Shown: positions 1 through 10,425 of the stretch, piece after piece | Numbering within the stretch: position 1 is the first letter of the stretch | Layout: every line of letters starts with the position of its first letter | Origin: Oryzias latipes | Lineage: Eukaryota > Chordata > Actinopteri > Beloniformes > Adrianichthyidae | DNA: 64,000 bases | Reading direction: 5' to 3' | Assembly (NCBI RefSeq): GCF_002234675.1 | Contig: NC_019859.2 | Location: forward strand, 15,735,002-15,799,001 | Program-made: the position numbers and the translations under genes | Notes under the pieces: model-generated | Told to the model about the DNA's origin: nothing | Databases searched by the model: none | What the model saw: the letters and a program-made list of their open reading frames with translations, nothing else

Positions 1-4
1 TGAC

Positions 5-73
5 TGGCAGCAATTAGGGGTGTCTGAGCCAAGCTCAGCTTGCGCTCCACACAAACACCCCTAATTACTGCCA
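5..73. repeat. Inverted repeat with 19-bp arms, downstream of the cxxc4 coding exon
   Basis: Arms at 5-23 and 55-73 are reverse complements except for one base. They enclose a 31-base spacer that contains a further short stem (GAGCC/AGCTC-type). Each arm carries an AATTAGGGG core, a homeodomain-like ATTA site on both strands. It lies about 170 bases past the splice donor of the cxxc4 coding exon, so it is in the cxxc4 intron. It could be a hairpin in the pre-mRNA, the end of a small transposon, or a paired protein-binding site. I cannot choose between these. Confidence 0.6.
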
Positions 74-242
74 ATTAGGCTAGGCGGGTAGGCAGATTTG
101 AGAAACCGGCGGGATGTTCAGGCATGGGTGGGCATGGAAACAATTTTCAAGGGCTTAGAACGTGACTGGATGAAGAGGTTAATGCTTTGGAGTGCACGGG
201 GATAATAACAAAAGCGGGGGGAGCACAGCCCCTGTTTCTCAC

Positions 243-1067
243 CTCCAGCGATGAGCCTGGTTTCTTCTTCAGCTCCTCGCATTTCCTAAACTTGCAGATC
301 TGGTGACCGGTTTTGCGGTTCCGACAACTGCTGCAGACGCCGCAGTTGATTAGCCGCCTGCAGGGTGCACACACCCCACACCTTTTCCTTTTCTTTTTCG
401 CTGGGTTTCCACTGGATGCTGAGGAATTATTCTGTGGGCAGTCTGCCAGATTGGCAATTTGAAACGCACTGTCTGTAACGGCTGCTGAGGCTGCGGGGGA
501 GTGAAGGGCTGTCATGACGATGACCCCGGGAGGTAATGAGATGCCCCCTAAAGCCGGAATAGCGGAAAAAGTTCCAACGCGTTCAGGGAGATTCATTATC
601 TCTGCTTCAGCAGTGCCGCATTTCAGCTTGTTCATGCATTCTCCTGCTAAAGGTCTGCAGTGTTCAGGGGATAAGGTAGAGAGGAAATTATTATTTGCCA
701 TTTGCAGCGTCTCTGGCGGTACGCCAGGTTTCCCCGTTCTCTGGGAGTCATTTCTATGCATGGTGGTCCTATTAGGGTTTATTGCTGCTGATTTCCTTCC
801 CCAGAGCATGGCGTTATCACAGTTCCATGGGGACATACCGATTCTGGCACTGGGAAAGATGGGTGTTGTGATACGGGCAATTTTAGCAGTCTGAGGAAAT
901 GCCCCATTGGTTTTATAAAAGTTCGCAAAAGACCTGTACCTTTCCATTTCAGCGTTATAATCCAAAAGCTGGCTTAATCCACCATCCTGAAGATTACCCT
1001 TTTGCAAGAGAGACACATCTGCATTCTGTCCGTTCTCTATGCAAAGTGCAGTGTTTATGTTGGACAT
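243..1067 (-). CDS. cxxc4: CXXC-type zinc finger protein 4 (IDAX), main coding exon; last exon outside the window
   Basis: This exon encodes residues 1-275 of CXXC4/IDAX, a small nuclear and cytoplasmic protein. It binds unmethylated CpG DNA, inhibits Wnt signalling through Dishevelled, and is reported to lower TET2 protein. The CXXC domain spans about residues 224-269 and has eight cysteines (230, 233, 236, 242, 245, 248, 258, 263). A KTGHQI stretch at 252-257 fits the KTxxxI Dishevelled-binding motif. The N-terminal part matches the long vertebrate isoform ([36 protein letters not shown]), but lacks the long Ala and Gly runs of mammals. The ATG at 1067 lies two bases after a good acceptor (AG at 1071-1070), so at least one 5' non-coding exon lies further right. 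The exon ends in phase 0 at 243, before a GTGAGA donor. Reading past the donor gives 31 non-homologous residues, so the expected short C-terminal exon must lie left of position 1. Confidence 0.96.
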
Positions 1068-1395
1068 GGCTGAAGAGGACTCGTCAGTGTTTAAAAAGAG
1101 GAAAAGGAAGTCAAAGGGGTCTTCGTCAAACTGAAGCTGGCTACCAACAATGGGCTACCATCCTGGTTTCTCTTCTTCTGGGCTGAAAGTGACAAACAAC
1201 AGGAACAAGAAACAACAGTTACACCTTAAAAAATACAAACAGTTGTCATTCAGAGCAGTTTCTTTGTTTCACTAAAAGTGACATCTGGAAATGGGACTAA
1301 TAATCTGTGAAAGCTTCACTTAATATTGATAGAAGATCAATTTTAAAGGTGGTTTTTTTTTTAGCTATTATAAAACAGAAAACTCAGTTTTAAGA

Positions 1396-1396
1396 G

Positions 1397-1462
<66 letters not shown>
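1396..1462. repeat. (AT)n microsatellite
   Basis: A nearly pure run of alternating A and T with two short interruptions, within the intron between the cxxc4 coding exon and its presumed upstream exon. The rest of 1070-2640 is unique non-coding sequence with a 13-base G run at 1829-1841 and FOX-like TAAACAAA near 2250 and 2375. No further exon is recognised there. Confidence 0.95.
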
Positions 1463-1464
<2 letters not shown>

Positions 1465-2639
1465 GTAAAATTGAAGGAAATTCTTGCTTTAATTCACATT
1501 ATAACAACTATAGCTGCAAACACAAAAAGTTACCTTATTCCCACAGCACGGACACTTAAAAGAGCTGTCATGTTTTAGACAAATGGAGTGACACTGTTAG
1601 ACATCTTCAAATGTGCTGAAAACAACTACAGCAACAGAGCGTTAGAGGTGGCCCATCAGTGTAAACAAGACTCTGCTCTTCCTGTTAAGGACACCTGGTA
1701 TTCATTCATGGCTTCTGTTACAGTGACAGCTCTCAGTGATGGCCACCGGTGAATTTACAACCAGATCATGGACCAGACCAACCACAGTGTCAGCTGCCTC
1801 AGGATAGTGTGTGAGTGTGTGTGTTGGAGGGGGGGGGGGGGTGCTCCATTTCCTTTCTGTGTCTCTCCACCAGTCTGTCTGGATTTGGTTTCCATAGATA
1901 AAAGCCCATTACACACATCTCTCCCTACTTCCATTACCCATTTCTGGGCTTTTCTCCTAATTGCAGAGGCTGATCTAAAGCTGGAACACGCATGCACGTC
2001 TTTTTCTTTGCAGGTAAGCTGCAAAAATGCATGCATGGGACCGAAGTGTGGCATTTGTCAAGTCTTCAGTACAACTAAGTGTACTAAATGGTGTCTTTTT
2101 GACCTGAAACGGTCCTAATGTTTCCTCTGAGGCTAACTTAAGTTATCTCCAACAAGTGCAGACTCCACGTTGACACATGACCATATTTCTTCGGAACAAA
2201 TGCCTTCCACATCTGCAGAGTCAATCCAAAACAACCCGCAGCCGCTCGTAAACAAAACCTCCTTGCCTTAATGATCAGCCCTCCTCAGGGTCATTATTAC
2301 TTAATCAATTCACCCCTGGAGCGAAATATGCCGCCCAAAGGCAATCAAGTCACGGATATTGATTTTCAGCCTGTAAACAAAGTTTTGAGAGACAGAAATG
2401 TTCAATACTTGGAGCTGGAGGAGGACAGAGGTTTGAATAAGGAGGACTGTACATGTTCAGGCATCATACAAAAAAATTAAAAAGAAACAAAAGTATTTGA
2501 ACGAAAAGGCAATGAAAAATGTGCTGTTATGTTGTCTCCTTCTTGTGATACACGTTCAGATCAAAGGTCATGCACAGATAATCCGGCGCAACAAATAATC
2601 CCCATAAAAAATAAAAAATAAATCTGACAGCAGCCTCAA

Positions 2640-3260
2640 ATCCAGGCGGAGAGGTGAGGGTGAAATATAAACCGGGATGGACACAGACACAGGCAGACGG
2701 AGCGAGAGGAGGGGGGATAAAGGAGCATCACCTACCAGGTTCCTGTCGAGAGGGGCTCCCAAGATGCTACCAGCCCGCGACCGTGTAACGGCACATTACT
2801 GCGAGGCGATGCGTGAGGCTGATAAAACGCAAAGATGCGCGAAGACGCACAGACAAGCTGCCCGAGGAGAGCGCGGCGACCCTGCGCCTGGGTGTGCGCG
2901 CGCGCGCGTGTGCGTCTTCGGAGCGCTCAAAACAAAAGAATCATTTCATATCCACTTTCCTGTCACGCTGCCACAAGACCGGAAAGTGCATTAATAAGCC
3001 AAAAGGTGTGGAAGGAGGAGGGATAATAAAAAGAAGGGCGCGATCTCAGAGGTGGCGCGCTGTTTCCTCCTCTCCCGATTCCGGCGGCGGTGTATTGTGT
3101 CTCTGCTCCGTCCGTGTCTCCTGTCGCTGTGTGTGGCTGATTGGCGCCGAGGTGAGGCAGCGTGGATGTGGACACCTACTGATCATTGGCTGGAAATTAC
3201 TATAGAAACACTCGGGGAGGTGGGAGGGCTGGGTGGAGCGGGGCGTGCGGCGCCTTCGCA
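2640..3260 (-). promoter_or_regulatory. cxxc4: CpG-rich block, likely cxxc4 promoter / 5' exon region
   Basis: This stretch is much richer in G+C and CpG than its surroundings, with a (CG)n tract near 2898-2909 and many further CpG sites to about 3255. It lies 1.6-2.2 kb upstream of the cxxc4 coding exon, where the presence of an acceptor before the ATG requires a 5' non-coding exon. On the minus strand a plausible donor (CTG|GTAGGT) follows position 2736, and an alternative GTAG|GTGATG follows 2732. CpG islands at developmental gene starts are the rule in vertebrates. The transcription start and the exact exon are not determined. Confidence 0.55.
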
Positions 3261-3346
3261 GTGGCCCCTCTCTCAATCTTTGACATTTTCAGCATGTTTG
3301 TTTCACACATTTGAAAAGTTGAGGAGGGGTAGTGCTGGTGGACTTA

Positions 3347-3378
3347 GTGTGTGTGTGTGTGTGTGGGGGGGGGGGGGG
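3347..3378. repeat. (GT)n followed by a 14-base G run
   Basis: A short GT microsatellite runs directly into a homopolymer G tract. The neighbouring interval 3380-4018 has no gene. It contains a second homopolymer, a C run at 3706-3728, and a GC-richer patch at 3455-3600 that may be part of the promoter-proximal region. Confidence 0.9.
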
Positions 3379-3705
3379 TCATTTGCTCCTTTTAATAAGG
3401 ACTGGGATAAATTTGTCAAATTAATTTGAATGGAGCAGAGCTGTGATTAAGATAAAATGCCCCCGCCGGATCACCCCCCCTCCATCCCTCCCTATCTCCG
3501 CCCAACGACAGTCATAATTATCAGACCTCCGGGATTCATCACGTTATAAATCCCGCCTGCCTGCTGGCCACCCGTGCCTTCAGCGCCAGCTGACAACAGG
3601 GTCTGCGTGGCACATTTATCCCACTGAGTGCAACCCAGCGCGTTCCTTCATACTGATGCTTACAGGCTTTCAGTTAAATCTTTCTTCCAATCAGTGCCCG
3701 GGACT

Positions 3706-3728
3706 CCCCCCCCCCCCCCCCCCCCCCC
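3706..3728. repeat. 23-base poly-C tract
   Basis: An uninterrupted run of C. Such runs are prone to length error in sequencing and assembly, so its exact length should not be trusted. Confidence 0.9.
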
Positions 3729-4018
3729 ACTCAGACTCACACTCGGCATTTATCCAGTGCTCCGGGCTGTACTTTTAAGGGAAATAATGCAGACAGGAAC
3801 AATCGCACTCTTTTTTTTCTTTTTCTTTGGCTGACTATTTCTTGTTCAACACTTTAAAAGCAAGCGTTGGAATCCCTGAAGTGCCATTTCAGTTTTTTTT
3901 AATTTTACAATTCTATTATGCATTGTAACCACTAAAACCTTTGTTAAAATAAAGATAAACACTTAAGAATAGAGGCATTTCGGGCCATAAGTAAAGTATT
4001 TGGCAAGGGGTGTGACTT

Positions 4019-4510
4019 ATGCTACACACAGGCGTTCAAGAACGCACTAGGGATTCTTGAACATGCTTTTAGCATATGGCGTTCACACTGGACTGTTGCT
4101 ACACCATATTGGCGCATGCACTCATAGATGAAAGAGGATACGTCAAAGTGCTGCAAATCTCGTAAATCTTGCTTCCGGTTTGTTCTTTCACAGCTCTAAT
4201 CTAATCTTGGTGTCATATAATTCTATCTAATTTATCCTCCATGATCAATTTTCCAAAGGTTGGCACTTCCATGTGTCAAAGAGGACGCCACCCGTACGTC
4301 ACTACCAAATCCGAGTCCCTGATTGGTCACAGTTCAACAGGTTTGACTTTCAACAGGTATTCAATGGCCGCATGCTTTGTACGTAAATGGACTTCAAAAC
4401 TTTGTGACGTGTGAACGCGAGAGTTTTGAACGCAGAAGCCCGAAACGCGCATTTACTCGTGTTTAGACAAACTTTTCATTGGAAGTAGCTGCTTGAATTT
4501 GTGGTTCTAC
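4019..4510. mobile_element. Dispersed repeat, copy 1 (MITE-like, family not named)
   Basis: About 490 bases align with a second copy at 9905-10425. Shared blocks include TTCTTGAACATGCT, CACTGGACTGTTGCTAC, TTGGTGTCATATAATTC, TACCAAATCCGAGTCCC and GAGAGTTTTGAACG. Both copies begin near GCTACA-ACACA and end near a run with GTGTGAACG-type motifs, suggesting terminal inverted repeats of a non-autonomous DNA transposon. No coding capacity is seen. Divergence between the copies is substantial, so both insertions are old. Confidence 0.6.
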
Positions 4511-4560
4511 TGCGCTTCAGGGGTGACTTACGAATGATCAAACAAAAAAAAAAGCAACAA

Positions 4561-4574
4561 CCACTAGAGGGCAC
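4561..4574 (+). promoter_or_regulatory. CTCF-like motif, plus orientation
   Basis: CCACTAGAGGGCAC matches the core of the vertebrate CTCF consensus (CCASYAGRKGGCRS). It lies between the cxxc4 promoter region and the transposon-rich interval. A matching motif in the opposite orientation lies at 23367-23380. Binding is not shown by sequence alone. The remainder of 4575-5671 holds no recognisable gene or element. Confidence 0.4.
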
Positions 4575-5671
4575 TGTAGGTGTGCGGATCAGTATTTGCT
4601 GACAGCAACACAGAAGAAAAGGTGCAGCTCAGTCCTAAACCAAGCTTGGGGTTGCTTGGAGTTGTGGCTCTGCTCTGCCTTTGCTGGAGCATTCAATGTG
4701 ATAAAGGTACAGTCTAAGAAGCACACATTCATTCAACCCACCTGCTTGTTCACTTTTGTATACATTTGGGCATAGGTATTGCTTTCAACACCACTGTCTG
4801 TGTACCTGTCTGTGTGCATAAGTTAATTTCAGTCGTTGTGCCCTGTGAAATAAGTCTACTATGAATGAATATACCTAAAATCTGTAGATAGTTGTGTGCA
4901 TACTATTTTTCCGTGTGTGTTGATGTGTGTATGTGATAACTAAGTCATGCAACATACTTATGACACTCTTGTGTTATGACTTTGTATTATCGACTGCTCC
5001 CCCAATCTCTCTATCTCCCCCCATCTTAACCCCTCACCCCCCATCTCTAGCATCTCTCTCTCTCTCTCTTTTATTTTTTTTCCGTCTGGTCCAACAAGGA
5101 ATACATTTAAACATAAATATTATAAATACAGCTTATTCTCAAATACAAAAGGGGTTTATACAAGCATGCACTTTGTTTGTCTGAAGATCCATAAACCCCT
5201 ATTGTAACAGTAAAATCTGTCCAGCACTAGGTCTTCAGCTCTTATCTGCTTGCTTAGCTATTGGACAGGACAGGTAAAAAAATGAAAAAGTCCTACTTTG
5301 ATTTTCTTTTGAGTTATTGTAAACATGTTCTCGTGGTCTTTTAATTATGATTATGTCGTTTTTAGCCCAAATCAAAAACCTGTATTGTTTTTTAGGATAT
5401 AGTTTCAACCAAACAGCAGGAATTCATTAGAAATTCACCTCTGATCAGCTGATTTAAATGAATTGTGTAAACGGTTGAAGAGTTACAATAGTCAGAAGGA
5501 TGTCAACACTGGAGTTAAAGGTCTGGAGTAAAAGGGTTAAAGAAAGGCAGGTGAGGTGTTACACAGATTGTCAACACATCGCCTTCTTTCAAACATAAGA
5601 TAAATCCATTTTTTATTTCATTCTGACAGCAAAATCTATGCAAACATGCCTCGAAAACCGTTTCAGAACTA

Positions 5672-6630
5672 CAGTTGTGGCCAAAAGTTTTGAAAATTAC
5701 ATAAATATTGGAAATTGAAAAGTTGCTGCTTAAGTTTTCAAAACAGCAATTTGCATACTCCAGAATGTCTTGAGGAGTGATCAGATGAATTGCATAGTCC
5801 TTCTCTCCAAAAATAAACATCAGGGACAGATTGATCTTCTGCTAAAAGTATGGCGAATGGACTCCTGAGGACTGGGGCAAAGTCCTTTCCTCTGATGAAG
5901 CCTCATTCCGATTATTTGGGGCTTCTGGAAAAAGGTTTGTCCGGAGAAGAAAAGGTGAACGCTACCATCAGTCCTGTGTCATGCCAACAGGAAAGCGTCC
6001 TGAGACCATTTGTGTCTAGGGTTGCTTCTTGTCCAAGGGAGTGGGCTCACTAACAATTTTGCCCCAAAACACAGGCATGAATAAAGAATGGTACCTAAAC
6101 ACCCTCCAACAGCAACTTCTTCCAACAATCCAACAACACCTTAGAGACGACCAATACATTTTCCAGCACGATGGAGCACCGTGTCATAAAGCAAAAGTGA
6201 TAACTATGTGGCTTGGGGACCAAAACGTTGAAAATGAGGGTCCATGGCCTGGAAACTCCCCAGATCTTAATCCCATTGAGAACCTGTGGTCAATCCTCAA
6301 GAGGCGGGTGGACAAACAAAAACCCCACTAACTCTGACAAACTCCAAGAAGTGATCATGAAAAGACGGGTTGCAATCAGTCAGGATTTGGCCCAGAAGTG
6401 GATTGAGAGCATGCCCAGTGAATTGCAGAGTTCCTGAAAAAGAAGGCCAACACAGAAAATACTGACTCTTTGCATAAATGTCATGTCATTGTCGATAAAA
6501 GCCTTTGAAATGTATGAAGTGCTTGTAATTATATTTCAGTACATCACAGAAATAACTGAAATAAAGATCTAAAAGCAGTTTAGCAGCAAACTAATATTTG
6601 TGTCATTCTCAAAACTTTTGGCCATGACTG
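5672..6630 (+). mobile_element. Tc1-like transposon, internally deleted, with both ends and TA flanks
   Basis: Both termini are present as inverted repeats around the core GGCCAAAAGTTTTGA (left end from 5672, right end to 6630). The element is flanked by TA on each side (5670-5671 and 6631-6632), the standard Tc1/mariner target duplication. At 959 bp it is well short of the about 1.6 kb of an intact fish Tc1. The missing part is the N-terminal DNA-binding half of the transposase. The C-terminal catalytic half remains but is broken (see the pseudogene entry). The element could have been moved only by transposase supplied in trans. Confidence 0.92.
5850..6437 (+). pseudogene. Tc1-like transposase remnant (catalytic half)
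   Basis: The remnant starts in the catalytic domain. An SDEASF block carrying the first catalytic Asp is at about 5891. QHDGAPCH with the second Asp is at 6164-6187, and SPDLNPIENLW with the Glu is at 6278-6280, 35 residues after the second Asp. It continues to a C-terminal IESMP segment. Two lesions break it: an in-frame TAG at 6017-6019, where the family has Trp, and a frameshift near 6330 after which the homology continues in another frame. The helix-turn-helix DNA-binding region is missing because of the internal deletion of the element. Confidence 0.85.
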
Positions 6631-6658
6631 TAAAGTGTTTCAAAAACGTAGTTATGAT

Positions 6659-7025
6659 GGAGTGGGCTGTAGGGGCTCCATTGTGGTGCAGTGGTTAGTG
6701 CTCTCGCCTCACAGGGAGAAGGCCCTGGGGTTTACATCCTGTGGGGTTCTTTCTGTGTGGAGTTTGCATGTCCTCCTAGTGCATTCGTGGCTTTTGTGTG
6801 GGCACTCCGGCTGCCTCCCACAGTCTAAACCCATGCTTCATAGGGTTACTCCAAATGGTCTTTAGGTGTGAATGTGAGTGTGTGTGGTTCTATGTTTCTG
6901 TGGGGCCTTAAGATTATCTGGCGAACTGTCCAGGATGTACCCTGCTTTTGCTAGACAGCAGATAGGGAACTCCAGTAATCTTGTGACCACGTACGGGAAT
7001 TAAGCGGGTTCAGGAAATGGATGGA
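6659..7025 (+). mobile_element. tRNA-like SINE, copy 1, with 10-bp target duplication
   Basis: The 5' part contains a box A-like TGGTGCAGTGG and a degraded box B-like GGTTTACATCC, the internal RNA polymerase III promoter arrangement of tRNA-derived SINEs. The body has phrases common in fish genomes, such as TGTGTGGAGTTTGCATGT and GGCACTCCGGCTGCCTCCCAC. It is flanked by a perfect 10-bp direct repeat, TAGTTATGAT, at 6649-6658 and 7026-7035, which marks a retroposition event. It landed 18 bases beyond the Tc1 element. A second copy in opposite orientation lies at 48550-48871. Confidence 0.75.
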
Positions 7026-7035
7026 TAGTTATGAT

Positions 7036-9904
7036 TGTTAGATGGCTTGGATGGATACCTGGAAGTTAGTCATTCCTCCAAAAAATTGAAGTTTTGCTTA
7101 AAATTTTAATTCCACTTTTCATTGCATTTCAATTTAGACTTTATTAATAAACGCATTTACTCATTCACCGAGTAGTGGTCAATCTTAGGCTACTTCATTT
7201 CATTTGTTTTAACTTTTCCTCTGCTCTTACCAAAACTCTATTGCCATTTTAAAACTATGTTTGAAAGAAAATCAACCACATGAACTGCTTTCCCCTGGAA
7301 AAAAAGGTACAAGTGTTGCTTTTATGTCTTAAACTAACACACATTCATTTGCAAAGAGATTTTGTATTTGAACTCCGTATTTTTAGAAACTACACATTTT
7401 GAGCTGAATATACATCAACTTACATAATAGCATGTGATTGTAGTTGATGTTCTAACTGAGCTTTTTTTTCTCTATCACCCTTAGCAGCTCTGATGCAGCC
7501 TTACTTGTCTTTTGGTCAGCGATTTTGGTACTTCCTGTGGTTAAGTTCAAGTAAAATAAAAAAAATGAATATAAATCCTTGCTGTTAGAAAAAAAAGAAC
7601 TGTTGACATTTTAAGAAGGTTTAATTTTCAAAGTTTGCCATTTCTTTTGAATAAAAAACAGCATTCACAATGAATAATAAGAAAAATCTGTCATTTACTT
7701 ATAGGACTTTAGACAATAATCTTCTTTAAATAAATCTAACCACCAGACAGAACTTTGCAACTTAAAAAAAAGCATTAAGAGAAGAGTAATAAATAAAAGA
7801 AAATGTTGGTCAATATAAAATGCATAGAACAACAAATACATGAAAGATGAACACCAGTTTGAAAATACAATCATGTGGATGGTGTAAAAAAAGAACAAAT
7901 GTCTAGGCTTTGAAGGAGAGTTTTGCCACTTTTTTAAAATTAATTTTGACACATTTCTGAACATAAGATTTTTGATCTGTGAAACTTGAAACATGAATTT
8001 AAGACTTTTATGAGGTAGTAGTGATATTTTTTGTTAAAATGCTCAAGAATTTAATATTAAATTTCCTTTTTAAACATGCTACAAATCCTTATTTTTTTAA
8101 AAAAGTACAATTTGAAATTAAAGCGTGGTGTCTAAAGAAATCCTTTTTTGTCATTTATAGATGCCATGTAGTATGTACAAATGTTAAGATTAGCACCTTT
8201 GAAACTGCCAGATAAATCAGAAGTCCGCCAGTCCTGATTGATAAAAATCCAATGAGAAAACATTCAAACAGGTACTCATTTCCAACATCTTCCAGTTATG
8301 CCAAGCTCCACTTGCCCCTTGGATCAGTGGTGTATCAAGCTGCAAAAGTAGCGTCCAGGAAGGAAGGAGTACGCTTTCCCATCCCGTAAGGTGGAAAAAA
8401 TGTTGTCTATTAATTTAAAGACCAGCTTATCAAGCCGTTTTTACAAAGTGAGAGGGCAGAAAAGGTGCTCAAACAGAGAAAATGCAAGGCTCTGTGTTTA
8501 GAGGGACAGACAGGATAGGAGAAACCTTGAGAGTGACAGGAGAGAGGCAGAAAAAGTTTGAGCAGGAAGAGGAGCATCAGTGAAACTTAATGCAGATTCT
8601 GGTTTTTGAACCAAACATACATCTATCAGTTGTCAGTTTACCTGCCATTCCTAATCTGTACGGAGGCTTTACCCACCAGCTTTCACTCAGCCCACATGGC
8701 TTGTTTGTAAAGATGTTGGTCCACACAGAAGCCGGCGATTACGTCCAGAAGCGCCAGCTGCATCTGGCTGTGGAGGACAAAAACTATGGCCTCTGTCATG
8801 CAAAATTCTGTCTGCTGGGCAAGTTTAAGCTTGCCAGTTCTCAAATATTTCCAGCCAACCTAAACCCCTCTTTGCCCAGGGATGGAAACAGGAAGAATGA
8901 TTATTACATGAGCTCTTTGATGTTCCTCCACCAACATGGACATAGGGAGCAGAGCTGTGTCAAAGCATCCACATTTTTTGTTTGTGAAGCCCCTGCGGTT
9001 CCTCTGAATGCTCAGCTCACTTCTTCTCAGTTTCTCAGACAAAAATCTTTAGGTGTACAGACCTCAATACAATGTGCAAAACAATTAAGTCCATTTTATA
9101 GCCACTCTTTAAAAATAAATATAAGCAATGATCTCTGAATTAATTTTTTAAGTCAGCACAATTACTCGGTGATGTTGATGTCACGTTAGTACTGCAGAGA
9201 AACAAACAAGCAGGCAGGAAGACTAAACTATGGCAAATATGGCAGAATGAGGAAAAAAAAACTATCAATGTACTTTCAAACTAGCTCATGCTTGAGTAAA
9301 CAAACTGACATCCATACTGACATTTCTGAGCCATCCAACATTTTCAATTGAGTTGTGTGACACAAGCCGATAGGCTGCTAAAGGCTACACTTTAATGAAT
9401 ATATTTAGCACTAGCAATAGATAGATGTTCAGAGAAGCAAGAACCTAAACATTACAAACCTGTGAATATTACACTTTGTTGACATTCATTACAAAAAGAC
9501 TCCAGAACTACAGAATTGTTTAAAGTGTATTGAACACCTCTGAGAATTATCCAGCGTATTGTTTTTGTTTGTTTTTTTTGGAACAAAAGTCGTAAAGCTA
9601 AAGAGAGGTTCATTATATTAAATGCAATCCTTTCTGTGGCCACAGGGGATTCTGGGGGATCCCGGCAGATATCCAGACTGACAATGCTAACAAAATCCTA
9701 CACTGGTGAAAAAACACTGTGCTTAAAAATGTATGTAAAATAATCTCTTTTAGTGATTATTATTCATTTCAACTTCACATGAATAACACTTGGGATGACT
9801 GGGAGAAGATATTCTCTATGTACCGGTATCTCAATTAAGAAACTTCAACCAGGTCGTAGTTTGCAACAGGCACAGTGGATAAAAAATTGGGTAGATGGGT
9901 CTAA
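7036..9904. other. Intergenic, no gene recognised
   Basis: AT-rich non-coding sequence. The part 7560-8200 is especially A/T-rich. An open frame at 8590-9138 (182 codons, plus strand) matches nothing I know and has no neighbouring splice or promoter signals, so I treat it as chance. No repeat ends were recognised in this interval. Confidence 0.5.
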
Positions 9905-10425
9905 CGCTACATACACACCAGGCATGTGATGTCAGTGGGTTCTTGAACATGCTAAGCATATGGTGTTTCCACTGGACTGTTGCTACCCGATACTAGCGCA
10001 TGTACTCACAGTTGGAAGAGACTTTGTGCAAATCTTGAAAATCTTTTTTCTTTCACAGCTATATTAATTTATATGAAAGACTTGGTGTCATATAATTCCA
10101 GCCAGGCACATATTGCAATTATTAGTTTCTCCTTCATGGTCAATTTCCAGAGTTGGTATTTCAAGGTTTGGAAAAAGACACTAACCATCCGTTACCAAAT
10201 CCGAGTCCCCGATTGGTTAAACTTCAACTATTTTAATTAATTTTCAACGTGCATTCATTGGCTGCCGTTTTGCATGAAGAGCCCAAAAAGACTTAAAAAC
10301 GTGTTGTGAAGCGTGAACATGAGAGTTTTGAACGTGGAAGCCTGGAACGAGCATATTACATAGACTCTTCATCAGAAGAGGTCACTTGAGCATGCATTGT
10401 CTAGGCCAGTGTAGAAGTGGCATCA
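9905..10425. mobile_element. Dispersed repeat, copy 2 (MITE-like)
   Basis: Second copy of the family at 4019-4510, in the same orientation. Its left edge reads GCTACATACACACCAGGC. Its right edge contains GGCCAGTGTAGAAGTGGC, roughly the inverse of the left edge, which supports degenerate terminal inverted repeats. No reading frame of note. Confidence 0.6.

Noticed and set aside
147..242. Last 31 codons of the open frame after the cxxc4 exon
   Set aside because: They follow a clean GTGAGA donor in phase 0, and do not resemble the known CXXC4 C-terminus, so they are intronic read-through.
2677..3429. Several open frames in the CpG-rich block near cxxc4
   Set aside because: All are overlapping low-stop frames in promoter-like DNA, with low-complexity residues and no recognisable domain.
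6680..6760. A tRNA gene, because of box A and box B-like words
   Set aside because: There is no cloverleaf, the same sequence recurs at 48.5 kb, and a 10-bp duplication flanks it. It is a SINE.
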